Assembly: GCF_002101595.1 (NCBI RefSeq)
Contig: NZ_LQOM01000021.1
Coordinates: 1 to 64,000, forward strand
DNA from: Mycobacterium celatum
Lineage (GTDB): Bacteria > Actinomycetota > Actinomycetes > Mycobacteriales > Mycobacteriaceae
Direction of reading: 5' to 3'
Length of the DNA stretch: 64,000 nucleotides
In this document: positions 16,524 through 25,612 of the stretch, piece after piece
How the letters are laid out: the number at the start of each line of letters is the position of its first letter
Numbering within the stretch: the stretch's first letter is position 1
The notes under the pieces: model-generated
The model's database searches: none
Told to the model about the DNA's origin: nothing
The model's input: the letters and a program-made list of their open reading frames with translations, nothing else
Position numbers and translations under genes: made by a program

Positions 16524-17885
16524 TCATACCCCCGCGCCGGGATTCAGGATGCCCAGCGGGTCGAGCGCGTCTTTGATGCGGCGGTTGAGCGCCATCGCGT
16601 CCGGACCGAGCTGGTCGGCCAGCCAGGGTCGCTTCAGCCTGCCGACGCCGTGTTCGCCGGTGATCGTGCCGCCGAGGTGCAAGGCCAAGTCCATGATCTC
16701 GCCGTAGGCCAGCTGCGCACGTTCGGTCATGGCCGGGTCGTCGTGGTCGTAGACGATCAGCGGGTGGGTGTTGCCGTCGCCTGCGTGCGCGATCACCGAG
16801 ATCATCAGCTTGTGTTCGGCGGCGATCCGGTTGATCCCCGTGACCAGGTCGGCCAGCGCGGGCACCGGAACGCCAACGTCCTCCAGCAATAAAGGCCCTT
16901 TGGCTTCCACCGCGGGGATCGCGAACCGGCGCGCGGCGACGAATGCCTCGCCCTCCTCCGGGTCGTCAGTCGAAAACACTTCGGTCGCACCGTATTTGGT
17001 GAACACCTCGGCCATGAATTCGGTGTCCTCGCTGCCGGCGCGGCCCCGTTCGTCGGAGCAGGCCAGCAGCATCGCGGCCGCGCCGCGGTCCAGGCCCATC
17101 CGCAGCTTGTCCTCGACGGCGTTGATGGCGACCGTGTCCATGAACTCGAGCATCGCCGGACGGATCCGGGAGCTGACCTCCAGCACCGCCTCGGCAGCGG
17201 CTTGCACCGACGCGAAATTGGCGACCACCGTGCAGGACCGGGGTTGCGGCGGCACCAGCCGCAGTATCACCTCGGTGATCACGCCGAGGGTGCCTTCGCT
17301 GCCGACGAACAACTTGGTCAGCGACAGCCCGGCAACGTCCTTGAGCCGCGGTCCGCCCAGCCGCACCGCGGTCCCGTCGGCCAACACCACCTGCACGCCG
17401 AGCACGTAGTCGGTGGTGACGCCGTACTTGACGCAGCACAGCCCGCCGGCGTTGGTGGCGATGTTGCCGCCGATGCTGCAGATCTCGTACGACGACGGGT
17501 CGGGCGGGTACCAGAGCCCGTATTCGGCGACGGTCTTTTTCACCTCGGCGTTGAGCAACCCGGGCTGACACACCGCGGTGCGGGTGACCGGGTCGACGAC
17601 GATGTCGCGCATCTTCTCCGTCGACAGCACGATCCCGTCGTCGACGGCGGTGGCCCCGCCGGAGAGGCCCGTGCCGGCGCCGCGCGTCACCACCGGCACC
17701 CGATTCGCGCTGGCCCACCGCATGACGATCTGCACGTCCTCGGTGCGGCGTGGCCGCACCACGGCCAGCGGCTTTCCGGCTGAGGGGTCGAACGCGCGGT
17801 CCTGCCGATAGCCCTCGGTCACCGCCGGGTCGGTGACCACCATGCCTTCCGGCAGTTCGGCGGTTAGCTGGGCCAAGGCATCCAC
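16524..17885 (-). CDS. FAD-linked oxidase, glycolate oxidase GlcD family (Rv1257c-like)
   Basis: A 453-residue flavoprotein with a PCMH FAD domain (RVPVVTRGAGTGLSGGA at about 64-80; SIGGNIATNAGGLCCVKYG; FVGSEGTLGVITEV) and a FAD-oxidase C-terminal domain with VIAHAGDGNTHPLI and TGEHGVGRLK. This is the D-lactate/glycolate dehydrogenase family, which oxidises 2-hydroxy acids and passes electrons to a membrane or flavin acceptor; the exact substrate is not readable. It starts at GTG 17885, near VDALAQLTAELPEGMVV. It diverges from vapB across a 67-base gap. Upstream neighbours of H37Rv Rv1257c differ (tap there, vapBC here). Confidence 0.88.
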   Translation of the reverse strand: MDALAQLTAELPEGMVVTDPAVTEGYRQDRAFDPSAGKPLAVVRPRRTEDVQIVMRWASANRVPVVTRGAGTGLSGGATAVDDGIVLSTEKMRDIVVDPVTRTAVCQPGLLNAEVKKTVAEYGLWYPPDPSSYEICSIGGNIATNAGGLCCVKYGVTTDYVLGVQVVLADGTAVRLGGPRLKDVAGLSLTKLFVGSEGTLGVITEVILRLVPPQPRSCTVVANFASVQAAAEAVLEVSSRIRPAMLEFMDTVAINAVEDKLRMGLDRGAAAMLLACSDERGRAGSEDTEFMAEVFTKYGATEVFSTDDPEEGEAFVAARRFAIPAVEAKGPLLLEDVGVPVPALADLVTGINRIAAEHKLMISVIAHAGDGNTHPLIVYDHDDPAMTERAQLAYGEIMDLALHLGGTITGEHGVGRLKRPWLADQLGPDAMALNRRIKDALDPLGILNPGAGV

Positions 17886-17933
17886 AACGCGATCCTACGA
17901 GGTAGCCGCCCTCCCCATTGCATACACAGATCC

Positions 17934-17951
17934 ATGCATGTATACATGCAT
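17934..17951. promoter_or_regulatory. 18-bp perfect palindrome, probable VapBC operator
   Basis: ATGCATGTATACATGCAT is perfectly self-complementary and lies directly in front of the vapB ATG (17953). It contains another in-frame ATG at 17938, so it also decides between two possible antitoxin starts. Autoregulation of a toxin-antitoxin operon through a palindrome at the start codon is the family norm. It also lies in the divergent promoter region of the FAD oxidase gene. Confidence 0.8.
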
Positions 17952-17952
17952 C

Positions 17953-18198
17953 ATGGCGACCAAGACGATCTCGATCGATCTCGAGGCGTACGAGCGCCTT
18001 CGGGAGGCCCGGCGTTCGCCGAACGAATCGTTCTCCCAAGTCATCAAACGTGCGCACTGGCGTAACGAAGTCCCCACCGCCGCAGCGCTGCTCCGTGCCC
18101 TCGCTGAGCTACCGACCGTTGGTGACGACGTACTCGAGCGCCTCGATCAAGCGCAGCACACGGACACGCCACCCGAGGACCAGTGGCGCTCCGGCTGA
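17953..18198 (+). CDS. vapB: VapB-type antitoxin
   Basis: This 81-residue protein begins MATKTISIDLEAYERLREAR and continues NESFSQVIKRAHW, the pattern of the short beta-strand plus helix DNA-binding end of VapB antitoxins (PF02697-like). The acidic C-terminal half (VGDDVLERLDQAQ ... PPEDQW) would wrap the toxin. I chose ATG 17953, which leaves the palindrome outside the gene; ATG 17938 in the same frame would add five residues. The 3' end overlaps vapC by 16 bases, which couples their translation. The pair sits where H37Rv has the tap efflux gene. Confidence 0.85.
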   Translation: MATKTISIDLEAYERLREARRSPNESFSQVIKRAHWRNEVPTAAALLRALAELPTVGDDVLERLDQAQHTDTPPEDQWRSG

Positions 18199-18587
18199 GC
18201 ATCGACACGACGTTCCTCATCGACCTGCAACGAGAGCGATCCGCGGGTGATACCGACGGCCCGGCGCATCGGCTCCTGAAACGCTCCCCGGATGCCGAGC
18301 TGTTTTTGTCGACGATCGCATTGGGCGAGTTCGCTGAAGGGTTCGACCAAGCCGACAACCCGGTCGTCACGGCAGTACGCGAAGGACACACCCTGGTCCC
18401 GGTCGACGATCAAACGTCGTTCGTTTACGCGAAAGTCGTTCGCGGGCTACGCAGTCGCGGCGAGCTGATAGGCAGCAACGACCTCTGGATCGGTTGCACC
18501 AGCCTGCGTTTGGGCGTTCCGATCGTCACCGCGAACGTCGCGGATTTTCGGCGTATCGACGGCCTGGGCATCGTGCAGTACCGGTGA
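18183..18587 (+). CDS. vapC: VapC-type PIN-domain ribonuclease toxin
   Basis: The 134-residue PIN domain keeps its acidic site: D8 in [12 protein letters not shown]49 in [10 protein letters not shown]100 in GSNDLWIG and D121 in [12 protein letters not shown]. VapC toxins cut tRNA or rRNA and stop growth when free of VapB; the specific RNA target cannot be deduced here. The start is GTG 18183 inside the end of vapB. All catalytic residues are present, so the toxin looks functional. Confidence 0.88.
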   Translation: MALRLSIDTTFLIDLQRERSAGDTDGPAHRLLKRSPDAELFLSTIALGEFAEGFDQADNPVVTAVREGHTLVPVDDQTSFVYAKVVRGLRSRGELIGSNDLWIGCTSLRLGVPIVTANVADFRRIDGLGIVQYR

Positions 18588-18594
18588 CGTCCTG

Positions 18595-19449
18595 GTGCAG
18601 AGTAGACCGGTGATCCTTGCCCACCCGCGCACCGGAGCGATGTTCGAGTCGCCGGTGCCGCCTGGCACAGGTTGGCCGGGTGATCCCGCCACCCCGGATA
18701 CGCCGATCGCGTCGACGCCGGCGCAGGTCGTCGCGATGGCCGAGGCTGCCGAGACGCCCGGGCAGCTCGACGCGGAGGTGTCGGTATGCCGGGCGTGCCC
18801 GCGGCTGGTCGAGTGGCGCGAGCAGGCAGCACTGACCAAGCGGCGATCGTTCGTCGATCAGCCGTACTGGGGCAGGCCGGTGCCCGGTTGGGGCGCCGAG
18901 CGCCCCCGGGTGCTCATCGTCGGGTTGGCGCCAGCCGCCCAGGGCGGCAACCGGACCGGCCGGGTTTTCACCGGTGACCGGTCCGGCGACGTGCTCTATG
19001 CGGCGATGTACCGGGCCGGGCTGGCCAATTCGCCGATCAGCGTGGACGCCGCCGACGGCCTGAGGCTCATCGGCACCCGGGTGGCCGCGGCCGTGCGCTG
19101 CGCGCCGCCGGACAACGCGCCGACACCGGTCGAGCGAGCGACCTGCGCGCCGTGGCTGGCCGCCGAGTGGCGACTCACCGGCGGCGAGGTGCGAGTCATC
19201 GTGGCGTTGGGGGGCTTCGGCTGGCGGTCGGCGCTGGAGATGGTCCGCTCCGGCGGCGGTCAGGTGCCGCGGCCGCAGCCGAAGTTCGGCCACGGCGCCA
19301 CCGCCGCACTGCAGGCCGCTCACGGCGAGGTCACGCTGCTCGGCTGCTATCACCCCAGCCAGCAGAACACCTTCACCGGCAAACTGACCACCGCGATGCT
19401 CGACGATGTCTTCGGCCGGGCCGCGGCACTGGCAGGACTATCCGAATGA
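18595..19449 (+). CDS. udgB: Uracil-DNA glycosylase family 5 (UdgB)
   Basis: This 284-residue glycosylase has motif [15 protein letters not shown], an N-terminal iron-sulfur Cys pair (VCRACPRL) with later Cys residues (VRCAPP, ERATCAP) completing the cluster, and the C-terminal motif [13 protein letters not shown]. The N-terminus contains [20 protein letters not shown], matching Rv1259. Family 5 enzymes remove uracil and some other deaminated bases from double-stranded DNA. The start is GTG 18595; GTG 18610 in frame is possible. The stop overlaps the next gene (ATGA at 19446). Confidence 0.92.
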   Translation: MQSRPVILAHPRTGAMFESPVPPGTGWPGDPATPDTPIASTPAQVVAMAEAAETPGQLDAEVSVCRACPRLVEWREQAALTKRRSFVDQPYWGRPVPGWGAERPRVLIVGLAPAAQGGNRTGRVFTGDRSGDVLYAAMYRAGLANSPISVDAADGLRLIGTRVAAAVRCAPPDNAPTPVERATCAPWLAAEWRLTGGEVRVIVALGGFGWRSALEMVRSGGGQVPRPQPKFGHGATAALQAAHGEVTLLGCYHPSQQNTFTGKLTTAMLDDVFGRAAALAGLSE

Positions 19450-20507
19450 CCGAAGGCGTTGATGCCGACATGCGGCTATCCGTCCTCGACCTCGTCCCGG
19501 TCCGCACAGACCAGACCACCGCCGACGCGCTGGCGGCCACGGTGGCACTGGCGCAGACCGCCGACCGGCTGGGCTACACCCGGTACTGGGCCGCCGAACA
19601 CCACAACATGCCGTCGGTCGGCGCCACCAGCCCGCCGGTGCTGATCGCCTACCTCGCCGCCCAGACCACACAGCTGCGGCTGGGCTCCGGTGGCGTGATG
19701 CTGCCCAATCACGCGCCGCTGGCCGTGGCCGAGCAGTTCGCGCTCCTGGAAGCCGCCGCGCCCGGCCGCATCGACCTCGGCATCGGCCGTGCCCTTGGCT
19801 CGGACCCGGTGACCTCGTACATGCTGCGGGGCGCGGCCGGCCGCGACGATCGTGACATCGACCAGTTCCCGGAGTACCTGGACCACGTGCGGGCGATGAT
19901 GAGCCGAAGCGGTGTGCGGGTGCAACTGCGCGACGGGGACTACGTCCTCAAAGCCACCCCAGCCGCGGCCACCGAGCCGCGGCTGTGGCTGCTCGGCTCG
20001 TCGCTGTATTCGGCCCGGCTGGCGGCTGCCAAGGGACTGCCGTATGTGTTCGCGCATCACTTCTCCGGCAAGGGCACCGAGGAGGCGCTTGAACTGTACC
20101 GTTCGCAGTTCGTGCCCAGCGAGTTGGCCGCCGAGCCGACCACCTTTCTGACGGTCAACGCCGTCGTTGCCGAAACACGCAACGAGGCAACGGCTTTGAT
20201 CCTGCCGAACCTGCAGATGATGGCGCGGCTGCGCACCGGCCAGCCGCTCGGGCCGCTGCACCTTGTCGAAGACGCGCAACACGTCGAGCTCACGCCGCCA
20301 CAGCAGCACATCGTCGAAAGCGGCCTGAAGCGTGCCGTTCTCGGCACACCCGCGGAGGCCGCCGAGCAATTGCGTGCGCTGGCCGAAAGATTCGAGGTCG
20401 ACGAGGTGATGGTGCACCCGGTCGCGTCGGCCCACCGCGGCACTGACCCGGCTACCTCGCCGGGCCGGGAGAAGACGCTCGAACTGCTGGCGAAAGAACT
20501 GTTCTAA
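19446..20507 (+). CDS. Luciferase-like (LLM) flavin-dependent oxidoreductase
   Basis: A 353-residue TIM-barrel protein of the bacterial luciferase-like family, group-1 type (E. coli YhbW-like): [51 protein letters not shown] and [14 protein letters not shown]. The family oxidises organic substrates using FMN or F420; the coenzyme is not clear from sequence, though the EHHNMP motif is more typical of FMN users. Translation is coupled to udgB. ATG 19470 is a second possible start. The 3' end overlaps the convergent Ddn-like gene by four bases (20504-20507). H37Rv Rv1260, which sits here, is a different oxidoreductase. Confidence 0.83.
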   Translation: MTEGVDADMRLSVLDLVPVRTDQTTADALAATVALAQTADRLGYTRYWAAEHHNMPSVGATSPPVLIAYLAAQTTQLRLGSGGVMLPNHAPLAVAEQFALLEAAAPGRIDLGIGRALGSDPVTSYMLRGAAGRDDRDIDQFPEYLDHVRAMMSRSGVRVQLRDGDYVLKATPAAATEPRLWLLGSSLYSARLAAAKGLPYVFAHHFSGKGTEEALELYRSQFVPSELAAEPTTFLTVNAVVAETRNEATALILPNLQMMARLRTGQPLGPLHLVEDAQHVELTPPQQHIVESGLKRAVLGTPAEAAEQLRALAERFEVDEVMVHPVASAHRGTDPATSPGREKTLELLAKELF

Positions 20508-20953
20508 GCAGAAGGCGTCAGCACGATCACCGGGATCGGCCGCGACGTCCGCCGTTGGTAGGCCTTGTACCGGTTGGCGTTGGGCTTGTTGACGATTTCC
20601 CACAGCCGGTCATAATCGGGGTCGCCGGGCATGACCCGTCGTGCGGTGACAGCGAAACGTTTTGGGCCCACGTTGATTTCGACGTCAGAGCGCTTGCGCA
20701 GGTTGTGGTACCAGCCGGGATAGGTGTCGGCGCCGCCGTTGGAGGCGACGATCAGATACGAATCGCCGTCGCGAGCGTACGTGAGTGAGGTGGTGCGCGG
20801 CCGGCCGGTTTTCGCGCCTGTCGTGTGCAACAGCAAGCTCGGCGGCGCCCCCGGTATCCGATGACCGACCCAGCCGTTGGTCTTCTGGTAGATCATGTCG
20901 TGGATCCGCAGCAGCCGGATGCCCACCTGCTCGATCGGCGTGAGGTTACTCAT
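20504..20953 (-). CDS. Deazaflavin (F420)-dependent nitroreductase-family protein (Rv1261c-like)
   Basis: This 149-residue split-barrel protein of the DUF385/Ddn family shows IYQKTNGWVGHRIPGAPPSLLL, then TTGAKTGRPRTTSLTYARDGDSY, then VASNGGADTYPGWYHNLRKR. The K-TG-x-x-R and P-x-WYxNL segments are the cofactor-binding signature. In mycobacteria, members bind F420 and reduce quinones or nitro-drugs. ATG 20953 is selected because upstream residues are antisense to HIT. It follows the HIT gene by four bases, so the two are co-transcribed. Confidence 0.87.
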   Translation of the reverse strand: MSNLTPIEQVGIRLLRIHDMIYQKTNGWVGHRIPGAPPSLLLHTTGAKTGRPRTTSLTYARDGDSYLIVASNGGADTYPGWYHNLRKRSDVEINVGPKRFAVTARRVMPGDPDYDRLWEIVNKPNANRYKAYQRRTSRPIPVIVLTPSA

Positions 20954-20957
20954 CAGC

Positions 20958-21392
20958 TCAGTCTGACTGCCGGGCATCGATCCGCGCCAGCGCGTCGCGC
21001 AGGATCTTGCCGGTCGCCTCGCGGTCGGGGTCGCGGCGCAGCAGCATTCCCTTGGCGACCGACAGCTTGTCGCCATTGCGCCGCGGCAGCACATGCAGGT
21101 GGATATGGAACACAGTCTGGAAGGCGTCGCGCCCGTCGTTGATCGCGATATGCGTGGCGTCGGCCAGCTCGGTGGTGCGGGCGGCTTTGGCGATGCGCTG
21201 CCCGATCGTCACCATGTCGGCCAGTGTCTCCGGCGGGGTGTCGGTGAGATCGACGGTGTGGCGCTTGGGCAGCACCAGGGTGTGGCCTCGGGTGAACGGG
21301 CGGATGTCGAGGATGGCCAGGTAGTTGTCGTCTTCGCAGATGCGGATGGCGGGGGCCTCGCCGGCGACGATCGCGCAGAACACACAAGACAT
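20958..21392 (-). CDS. HIT-family nucleotide hydrolase (Rv1262c-like)
   Basis: This 144-residue protein carries the active-site triad motif FHIHLHVLP (about residues 95-103). It also has a CVFCAIVAGEAPAIRI start and the GHTLVLPKRH segment of the Hint branch. HIT proteins hydrolyse nucleotidyl-phosphoramidates or dinucleotide polyphosphates. It is the middle gene of a minus-strand trio (PatB, HIT, Ddn-like) with gaps of 13 and 4 bases. Confidence 0.9.
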   Translation of the reverse strand: MSCVFCAIVAGEAPAIRICEDDNYLAILDIRPFTRGHTLVLPKRHTVDLTDTPPETLADMVTIGQRIAKAARTTELADATHIAINDGRDAFQTVFHIHLHVLPRRNGDKLSVAKGMLLRRDPDREATGKILRDALARIDARQSD

Positions 21393-21405
21393 AGGGCCAC
21401 CGTAG

Positions 21406-22557
21406 TCAGGCCGACAGCGCCGCGGCCATCGCCTCGATCGCGCGGTCCAGGATCCGCCGGGTGGTCGCGAAGTTCAGCCGCGCAAAACCGGAGCCGACGC
21501 TCGCGCCGAACGGAATGCCGGGGGACAGCGCCACCTTGGCCTTGGCGAGCAGGTAGTCGGCCGGCTCGGCCGGCAGGTCCAGCGCCCGGAAGTCCACCCA
21601 CGACATATAGGTGGCCTCCGGGGTGTTGATCTTCAACCCCGGAACCGCTTCCGGCAGGGCCCGGGCGAGATGGTCCCGGTTGGCCCGCAGATACGCCAGC
21701 AACTCGTCGAGCCAGTCGGTGTCACCCTCGTACGCCGCGATGTTGGCCCGAATACCGACCGTGGCCGCGCCCATCTTGTGCAGCATGTTGATCCGGTCCC
21801 ACTCGTCGATGTCGCGCGGATTGGACAACACCACCTGAGCGCACATCAGCCCCGGCAGATTCCAGCCCTTGGACGCCGAGAGCAGCGTGACCACCGTGTC
21901 GGCGGCCGTGTCGGACACCGACGCGGCGGCAACGTGCGGCCGGTCGTAAACCAGCGGCGCATGGATCTCGTCGGCGATCACCCGGGCGTTGTGCCGGGCC
22001 GCGATATCGACGATCTCCCGTAGCTCGTCGGCATTGAACGCGGTGCCCAGCGGATTGTTCGGATTGCACAGAATCAACGATCCGGCCCCGCCAGCAAACG
22101 CGGCGTCGAGCGCATCCAAATCGAGCACATACCGTCCCGAATCCTGTTGCGGCGACGGGATTTCCACGCGTTGGCGGCCAGTGACCCGCAGCACGTCAAA
22201 AAACGGCATGTAGGCGGGGACGGGCAGCACCACGGGGCTTTCCGGGCGGGTGAGGAAGTTGACGACAGTCTGCATGCCCTTGAGCACGTCCGGAACGACG
22301 CGAACCCACTCGGGTTCGACGTGCCAGCCGTAGCGGCGCCGGCACCAGTCGGCGGTGGCCCGCGGCAGGGTGTCCTCGCCGACCGGCGGGTAGCCGAACT
22401 CCTCGTTGGCAACACACGCGCGCACCGCGTCGCGCACCGCCGGCGCGGTCGGGAAGTCCATTTCCGCGATCCACAACGGCAACACGTCGGGCGCAAACAG
22501 GTTCCACTTGATCGTGTTGCGCGCGCGGAGCTGATCTTCGGTCAACAGATCGAACAT
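21406..22557 (-). CDS. PatB/MalY-type PLP-dependent C-S lyase/aminotransferase
   Basis: A 383-residue fold-type I PLP enzyme. Visible: LPLWIAEMDFPTAPAVRDA (the MalY/PatB N-terminal signature), LILCNPNNPLGTAF, VIADEIHAPLVYD and the Schiff-base Lys in SASKGWNLPG. The family cleaves cystathionine or other S-conjugates to pyruvate, ammonia and a thiol, and E. coli MalY also has a regulatory role. ATG 22557 is opposite the amidase gene's upstream region: the two starts diverge with 19 bases between them. It is not at this locus in H37Rv (a similar enzyme there is Rv2294). Confidence 0.87.
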   Translation of the reverse strand: MFDLLTEDQLRARNTIKWNLFAPDVLPLWIAEMDFPTAPAVRDAVRACVANEEFGYPPVGEDTLPRATADWCRRRYGWHVEPEWVRVVPDVLKGMQTVVNFLTRPESPVVLPVPAYMPFFDVLRVTGRQRVEIPSPQQDSGRYVLDLDALDAAFAGGAGSLILCNPNNPLGTAFNADELREIVDIAARHNARVIADEIHAPLVYDRPHVAAASVSDTAADTVVTLLSASKGWNLPGLMCAQVVLSNPRDIDEWDRINMLHKMGAATVGIRANIAAYEGDTDWLDELLAYLRANRDHLARALPEAVPGLKINTPEATYMSWVDFRALDLPAEPADYLLAKAKVALSPGIPFGASVGSGFARLNFATTRRILDRAIEAMAAALSA

Positions 22558-22576
22558 GTCAGTAGTCTGCCTGCAC

Positions 22577-23968
22577 ATGGACCCCCGTGAATTGGCGTTC
22601 GCCGGCGCGGCCGAGCAGGCGTGGATGTTGGCGGACGGCGCGACCACCGCACCCGAGCTGCTCGAGGTGTATCTGGACCGCATCGCGCAACTCGACCCGC
22701 AGCTGCGCTCCTATCGCGTCGTGCTGGCCGACACCGCGCGCCGGGAGGCGCAGGACGCGCAGCGCCGCATCGACGCCGGTGAACGCCTGCCCCTGCTGGG
22801 CGTGCCCATCGCGATAAAGGATGACGTCGACATCGCCGGGCAGACAACAACTTTCGGCACCAGCGCGCACGGGCCGGCGGGCGCGGAGGACGCAGCCGTG
22901 GTGCGCGCGCTGCGCGAGGCCGGCGCGGTGATCCTCGGCAAGACCGCGGTGCCGGAGTTGATGATGCTGCCGTTCACCGAGTCGGTCAGCTTCGGCGCCA
23001 CCCGTAACCCCTGGGACGTTTCCCGCACGCCGGGCGGCAGCAGCGGCGGCAGCGGCGCCGCGGTGGCCGCCGGGCTGGCCCCGATGGCGCTGGGTTCCGA
23101 CGGCGGCGGCTCCATCCGCATCCCGTCGACCTGGTGTGGGGTCTACGGCCTCAAACCGCACCGCGATCGGGTCTCGGTCTCACCGCACGACGACGCCTGG
23201 TGCGGCCTGAGCGTCAACGGCCCGATCGCGCGCTCGGTGCGCGATGCGGCGCTGTTCCTGGACGCGACGACGACATTGCCGGCCCCTGACGGCGGATTCG
23301 TCGCGGCGGTGTCGCGGCCGCCCGGTCGGCTGCGAATTGCGTTGAGCGCCAAGGCGCCACCGCCCTTGGTGATCCGGGGCGGAAAGCAGCAGCGGGCGGC
23401 GGTCGAGCAGGCGGGCCGGTTGCTCTCGGACCTGGACCACCACGTCGTCGCCCGCGATCCGGAATACCCGCCGGCGGCCATCTACCGCAACTACCTGCCC
23501 CGCTATTTCCGCGGCATCTACAACGACTTTCGCTTGTTGCCCCACCCGGAGCGGTTAGAGGCCCGCACCCGCAACATGGCCCGCATCGGCGCGTTGTTCT
23601 CCGACCGGCGGATGGCCGCGGTGCGTGCGGAAGAGGCTGCGCTGGCAGCCAGAATCCAGACGATCTTCGACGACGTCGACGTGCTCGTCACGCCCGCCAA
23701 TGCCACCGGGCCACCCCGCGTCGGCGCCTACCAGCGGCGCGGTGCGATCTCGAGCTTGCTGCTGGTGTCGGCTCGGGTGCCGTTCTTCGAGATCTGGAAT
23801 TTGACCGGCCAGCCGGCCGCCGTGGTGCCGTGGGGACTCGACGCCGACGGCTTGCCGATGTCGGTGCAGCTCGTCGGCCAGCCCTACGACGAGGCCACGC
23901 TGCTGGCGTTGTCCGCCCAGATCGAAGCGGTTCGGCCGTGGGCGCATAGGCGTCCGCCGGTGTCATGA
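22577..23968 (+). CDS. amiB2: Amidase signature family enzyme (AmiB2-like, Rv1263)
   Basis: The 463-residue amidase has its Ser-cisSer-Lys triad in view: Lys in VPIAIKDDVDIAG, the Ser-rich GGSSGGSGAAVAAG core with the cis-Ser, and the nucleophile in SDGGGSIRIPS. The family hydrolyses linear amides. ATG 22577 begins MDPRELAFAGAAEQAW; an in-frame ATG at 22556 would add seven residues but overlaps the divergent patB start. The 3' end overlaps the convergent glycosylase gene by six bases. It precedes the adenylate cyclase gene as in H37Rv. Confidence 0.88.
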   Translation: MDPRELAFAGAAEQAWMLADGATTAPELLEVYLDRIAQLDPQLRSYRVVLADTARREAQDAQRRIDAGERLPLLGVPIAIKDDVDIAGQTTTFGTSAHGPAGAEDAAVVRALREAGAVILGKTAVPELMMLPFTESVSFGATRNPWDVSRTPGGSSGGSGAAVAAGLAPMALGSDGGGSIRIPSTWCGVYGLKPHRDRVSVSPHDDAWCGLSVNGPIARSVRDAALFLDATTTLPAPDGGFVAAVSRPPGRLRIALSAKAPPPLVIRGGKQQRAAVEQAGRLLSDLDHHVVARDPEYPPAAIYRNYLPRYFRGIYNDFRLLPHPERLEARTRNMARIGALFSDRRMAAVRAEEAALAARIQTIFDDVDVLVTPANATGPPRVGAYQRRGAISSLLLVSARVPFFEIWNLTGQPAAVVPWGLDADGLPMSVQLVGQPYDEATLLALSAQIEAVRPWAHRRPPVS

Positions 23969-24457
23969 CTGCACAATCACTCGCCAGGCGGCGAGTTTGT
24001 CGCCGGCTCGCATCGCACGAGCCGGACTGCTTGACGGCAGGAGATGGCAGGTCATCGGCCGGTCGACAGGGGCCAGCCGGCGAAACAGCGTGGCCGCCCT
24101 CTGCCCGTTGAAGCACACCGTGGTGATTCCGCGGTAACGGTCGAACAGCCAATTAAAGTCGTTGACTACCAATCCCTTCTGGGCTATCCGCGCGTCGGCG
24201 CTGCCGGCTCGGCGGCACTTGTTCACCACATCCCACAGCGCGATCCCGTGGGATTGCAGTGCGGCCAGCCGACTTTCGTAGGCCAAGCCTTCGTCAAAGC
24301 CGAACAGCCCAGCCATCATCGGCCAGAACGCATTTCGCGGATTGGCGTAGTACTGGCGCGCCGCCAGCGACTGGACGCTGGGAAACGATCCGAGGATCAG
24401 CAACCGGGCAGCGTCGTCGACCACCGGCGGGAATCCCTGCAGAAGCGGTGTGGTCAT
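23963..24457 (-). CDS. Hypoxanthine/uracil-DNA glycosylase, family 6-like
   Basis: A 164-residue protein of the UDG superfamily. ILGSFPSVQSLAARQYYANP and then RNAFWPMMAGLFG are the motif-1 region of family 6 hypoxanthine-DNA glycosylases; the C-terminal motif is LLPSSSPAR. Such enzymes remove hypoxanthine, the product of adenine deamination. A TDG/Mug assignment is the main alternative. It is convergent with the amidase gene and divergent from the cyclase gene. It is the second DNA glycosylase in six kilobases (with udgB) and I do not recall it at this locus in H37Rv. Confidence 0.82.
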   Translation of the reverse strand: MTTPLLQGFPPVVDDAARLLILGSFPSVQSLAARQYYANPRNAFWPMMAGLFGFDEGLAYESRLAALQSHGIALWDVVNKCRRAGSADARIAQKGLVVNDFNWLFDRYRGITTVCFNGQRAATLFRRLAPVDRPMTCHLLPSSSPARAMRAGDKLAAWRVIVQS

Positions 24458-24496
24458 CGACCCACATGATGCCTCGCCGCGTTATACGTTGACGGC

Positions 24497-25612
24497 GTGG
24501 ACGTGCCCGAAGATCTGCTCGCCGGTCTGGAGGGCTCTGCACGCGACGAGCGGGCCGAGCTGATCGAGTGGCTGCTCGACCGGAGTTTCACCGCCGAGGA
24601 GATCCGGACCGGGGATCCGCCCATGTTGCTGGCGTCGCGCCGAATTCTCGGTGACGACGGCGTCTACGTGTCGGCGCGGGAGATCAGCGAGCGCTACGGC
24701 ATAGACCTCGACCTGCTGCAGCGCGTGCAACGTGCCATCGGGCTGGCCCGGGTGGACGATCCGGACGCGGCCGTGCACATGCAGGCCGACGGTGCGGCCG
24801 CCGCCCACGCGCAACGCTTCCTCGAGGTCGGCCTGGATCCCGAGCACCTCGTGCTCGTCGTTCGAGTGCTGGCCGAGGGGCTTTCGCATGCCGCGCAGGT
24901 CATGCGCTACACGGCACTGGCCGCCATTCTGCAGCCGGGGGTGACCGAATTGGAAGTCGCGAAGCGCTCCGAATCGCTGGTCAGCCGAATCGCGCCGCTG
25001 CTCGGTCCGTGGATCGAGGACATGCTGTTCATGCACCTGCGCCACCAGATGGAGACCGAAGCCGTCAATGCCAGCGAACGTGCTGCGGGCAGGGCGCTTC
25101 CGGGTGCCCGGGAGGTCACCGTGGCCTTCGCCGACCTTGTCGGTTTCACCCGGCTGGGGGAGGCTGTGCCGCCCGAGGATCTGGTGCAACTCGCCAACCG
25201 CCTGGCCGATCTTGCCCGGGACGTGGCGGTCCCGCCGGTGCGCTTCGTCAAGACCATCGGCGACGCAGTCATGCTCGTCTGCGCCGAACCGGGGCCGCTG
25301 CTGGACGCCGTACTGAAGCTGGTCGAGGTGACCGACACCGACAACGAGCTGTTGCGGCTGCGGGCCGGCATCGCCACCGGGCTCGCGGTGAGCCGGGCCG
25401 GCGATTGGTTCGGCAGCCCGGTGAACATGGCCAGCCGGGTGACCGGCGTGGCCCGGCCCGGCACTGTGCTCGCGGCCGAATCGACGCGGGAGACCCTAGG
25501 CGATTCCGCGGGATTCGGCTGGTCGTTCGCCGGTGCGCGCCACCTCAAGGGCATCAAGGGTGAGGTGAAACTCTTCCGCGCGCGACGCGGTGACAGCACT
25601 GACGGCTCGTAG
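24497..25612 (+). CDS. Class III adenylate cyclase with autoinhibitory N-terminal domain (Rv1264-like)
   Basis: The protein has 371 residues. Residues 1-185 are helical ([15 protein letters not shown], then [27 protein letters not shown]) and match the regulatory module of Rv1264, which inhibits the enzyme at neutral pH. The catalytic domain begins at about 200: [14 protein letters not shown] with the first metal Asp, [10 protein letters not shown] with the second, and [21 protein letters not shown]. It makes cAMP from ATP in the cytoplasm. The start is GTG 24497. The related H37Rv enzyme is slightly longer (397 residues as I recall). Confidence 0.92.
   Translation: MDVPEDLLAGLEGSARDERAELIEWLLDRSFTAEEIRTGDPPMLLASRRILGDDGVYVSAREISERYGIDLDLLQRVQRAIGLARVDDPDAAVHMQADGAAAAHAQRFLEVGLDPEHLVLVVRVLAEGLSHAAQVMRYTALAAILQPGVTELEVAKRSESLVSRIAPLLGPWIEDMLFMHLRHQMETEAVNASERAAGRALPGAREVTVAFADLVGFTRLGEAVPPEDLVQLANRLADLARDVAVPPVRFVKTIGDAVMLVCAEPGPLLDAVLKLVEVTDTDNELLRLRAGIATGLAVSRAGDWFGSPVNMASRVTGVARPGTVLAAESTRETLGDSAGFGWSFAGARHLKGIKGEVKLFRARRGDSTDGS

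Noticed and set aside
24694-24903. Small alternative frames inside the cyclase gene
   Set aside because: They have codon bias and composition of out-of-frame reads; cyclase motifs are uninterrupted in the main frame.
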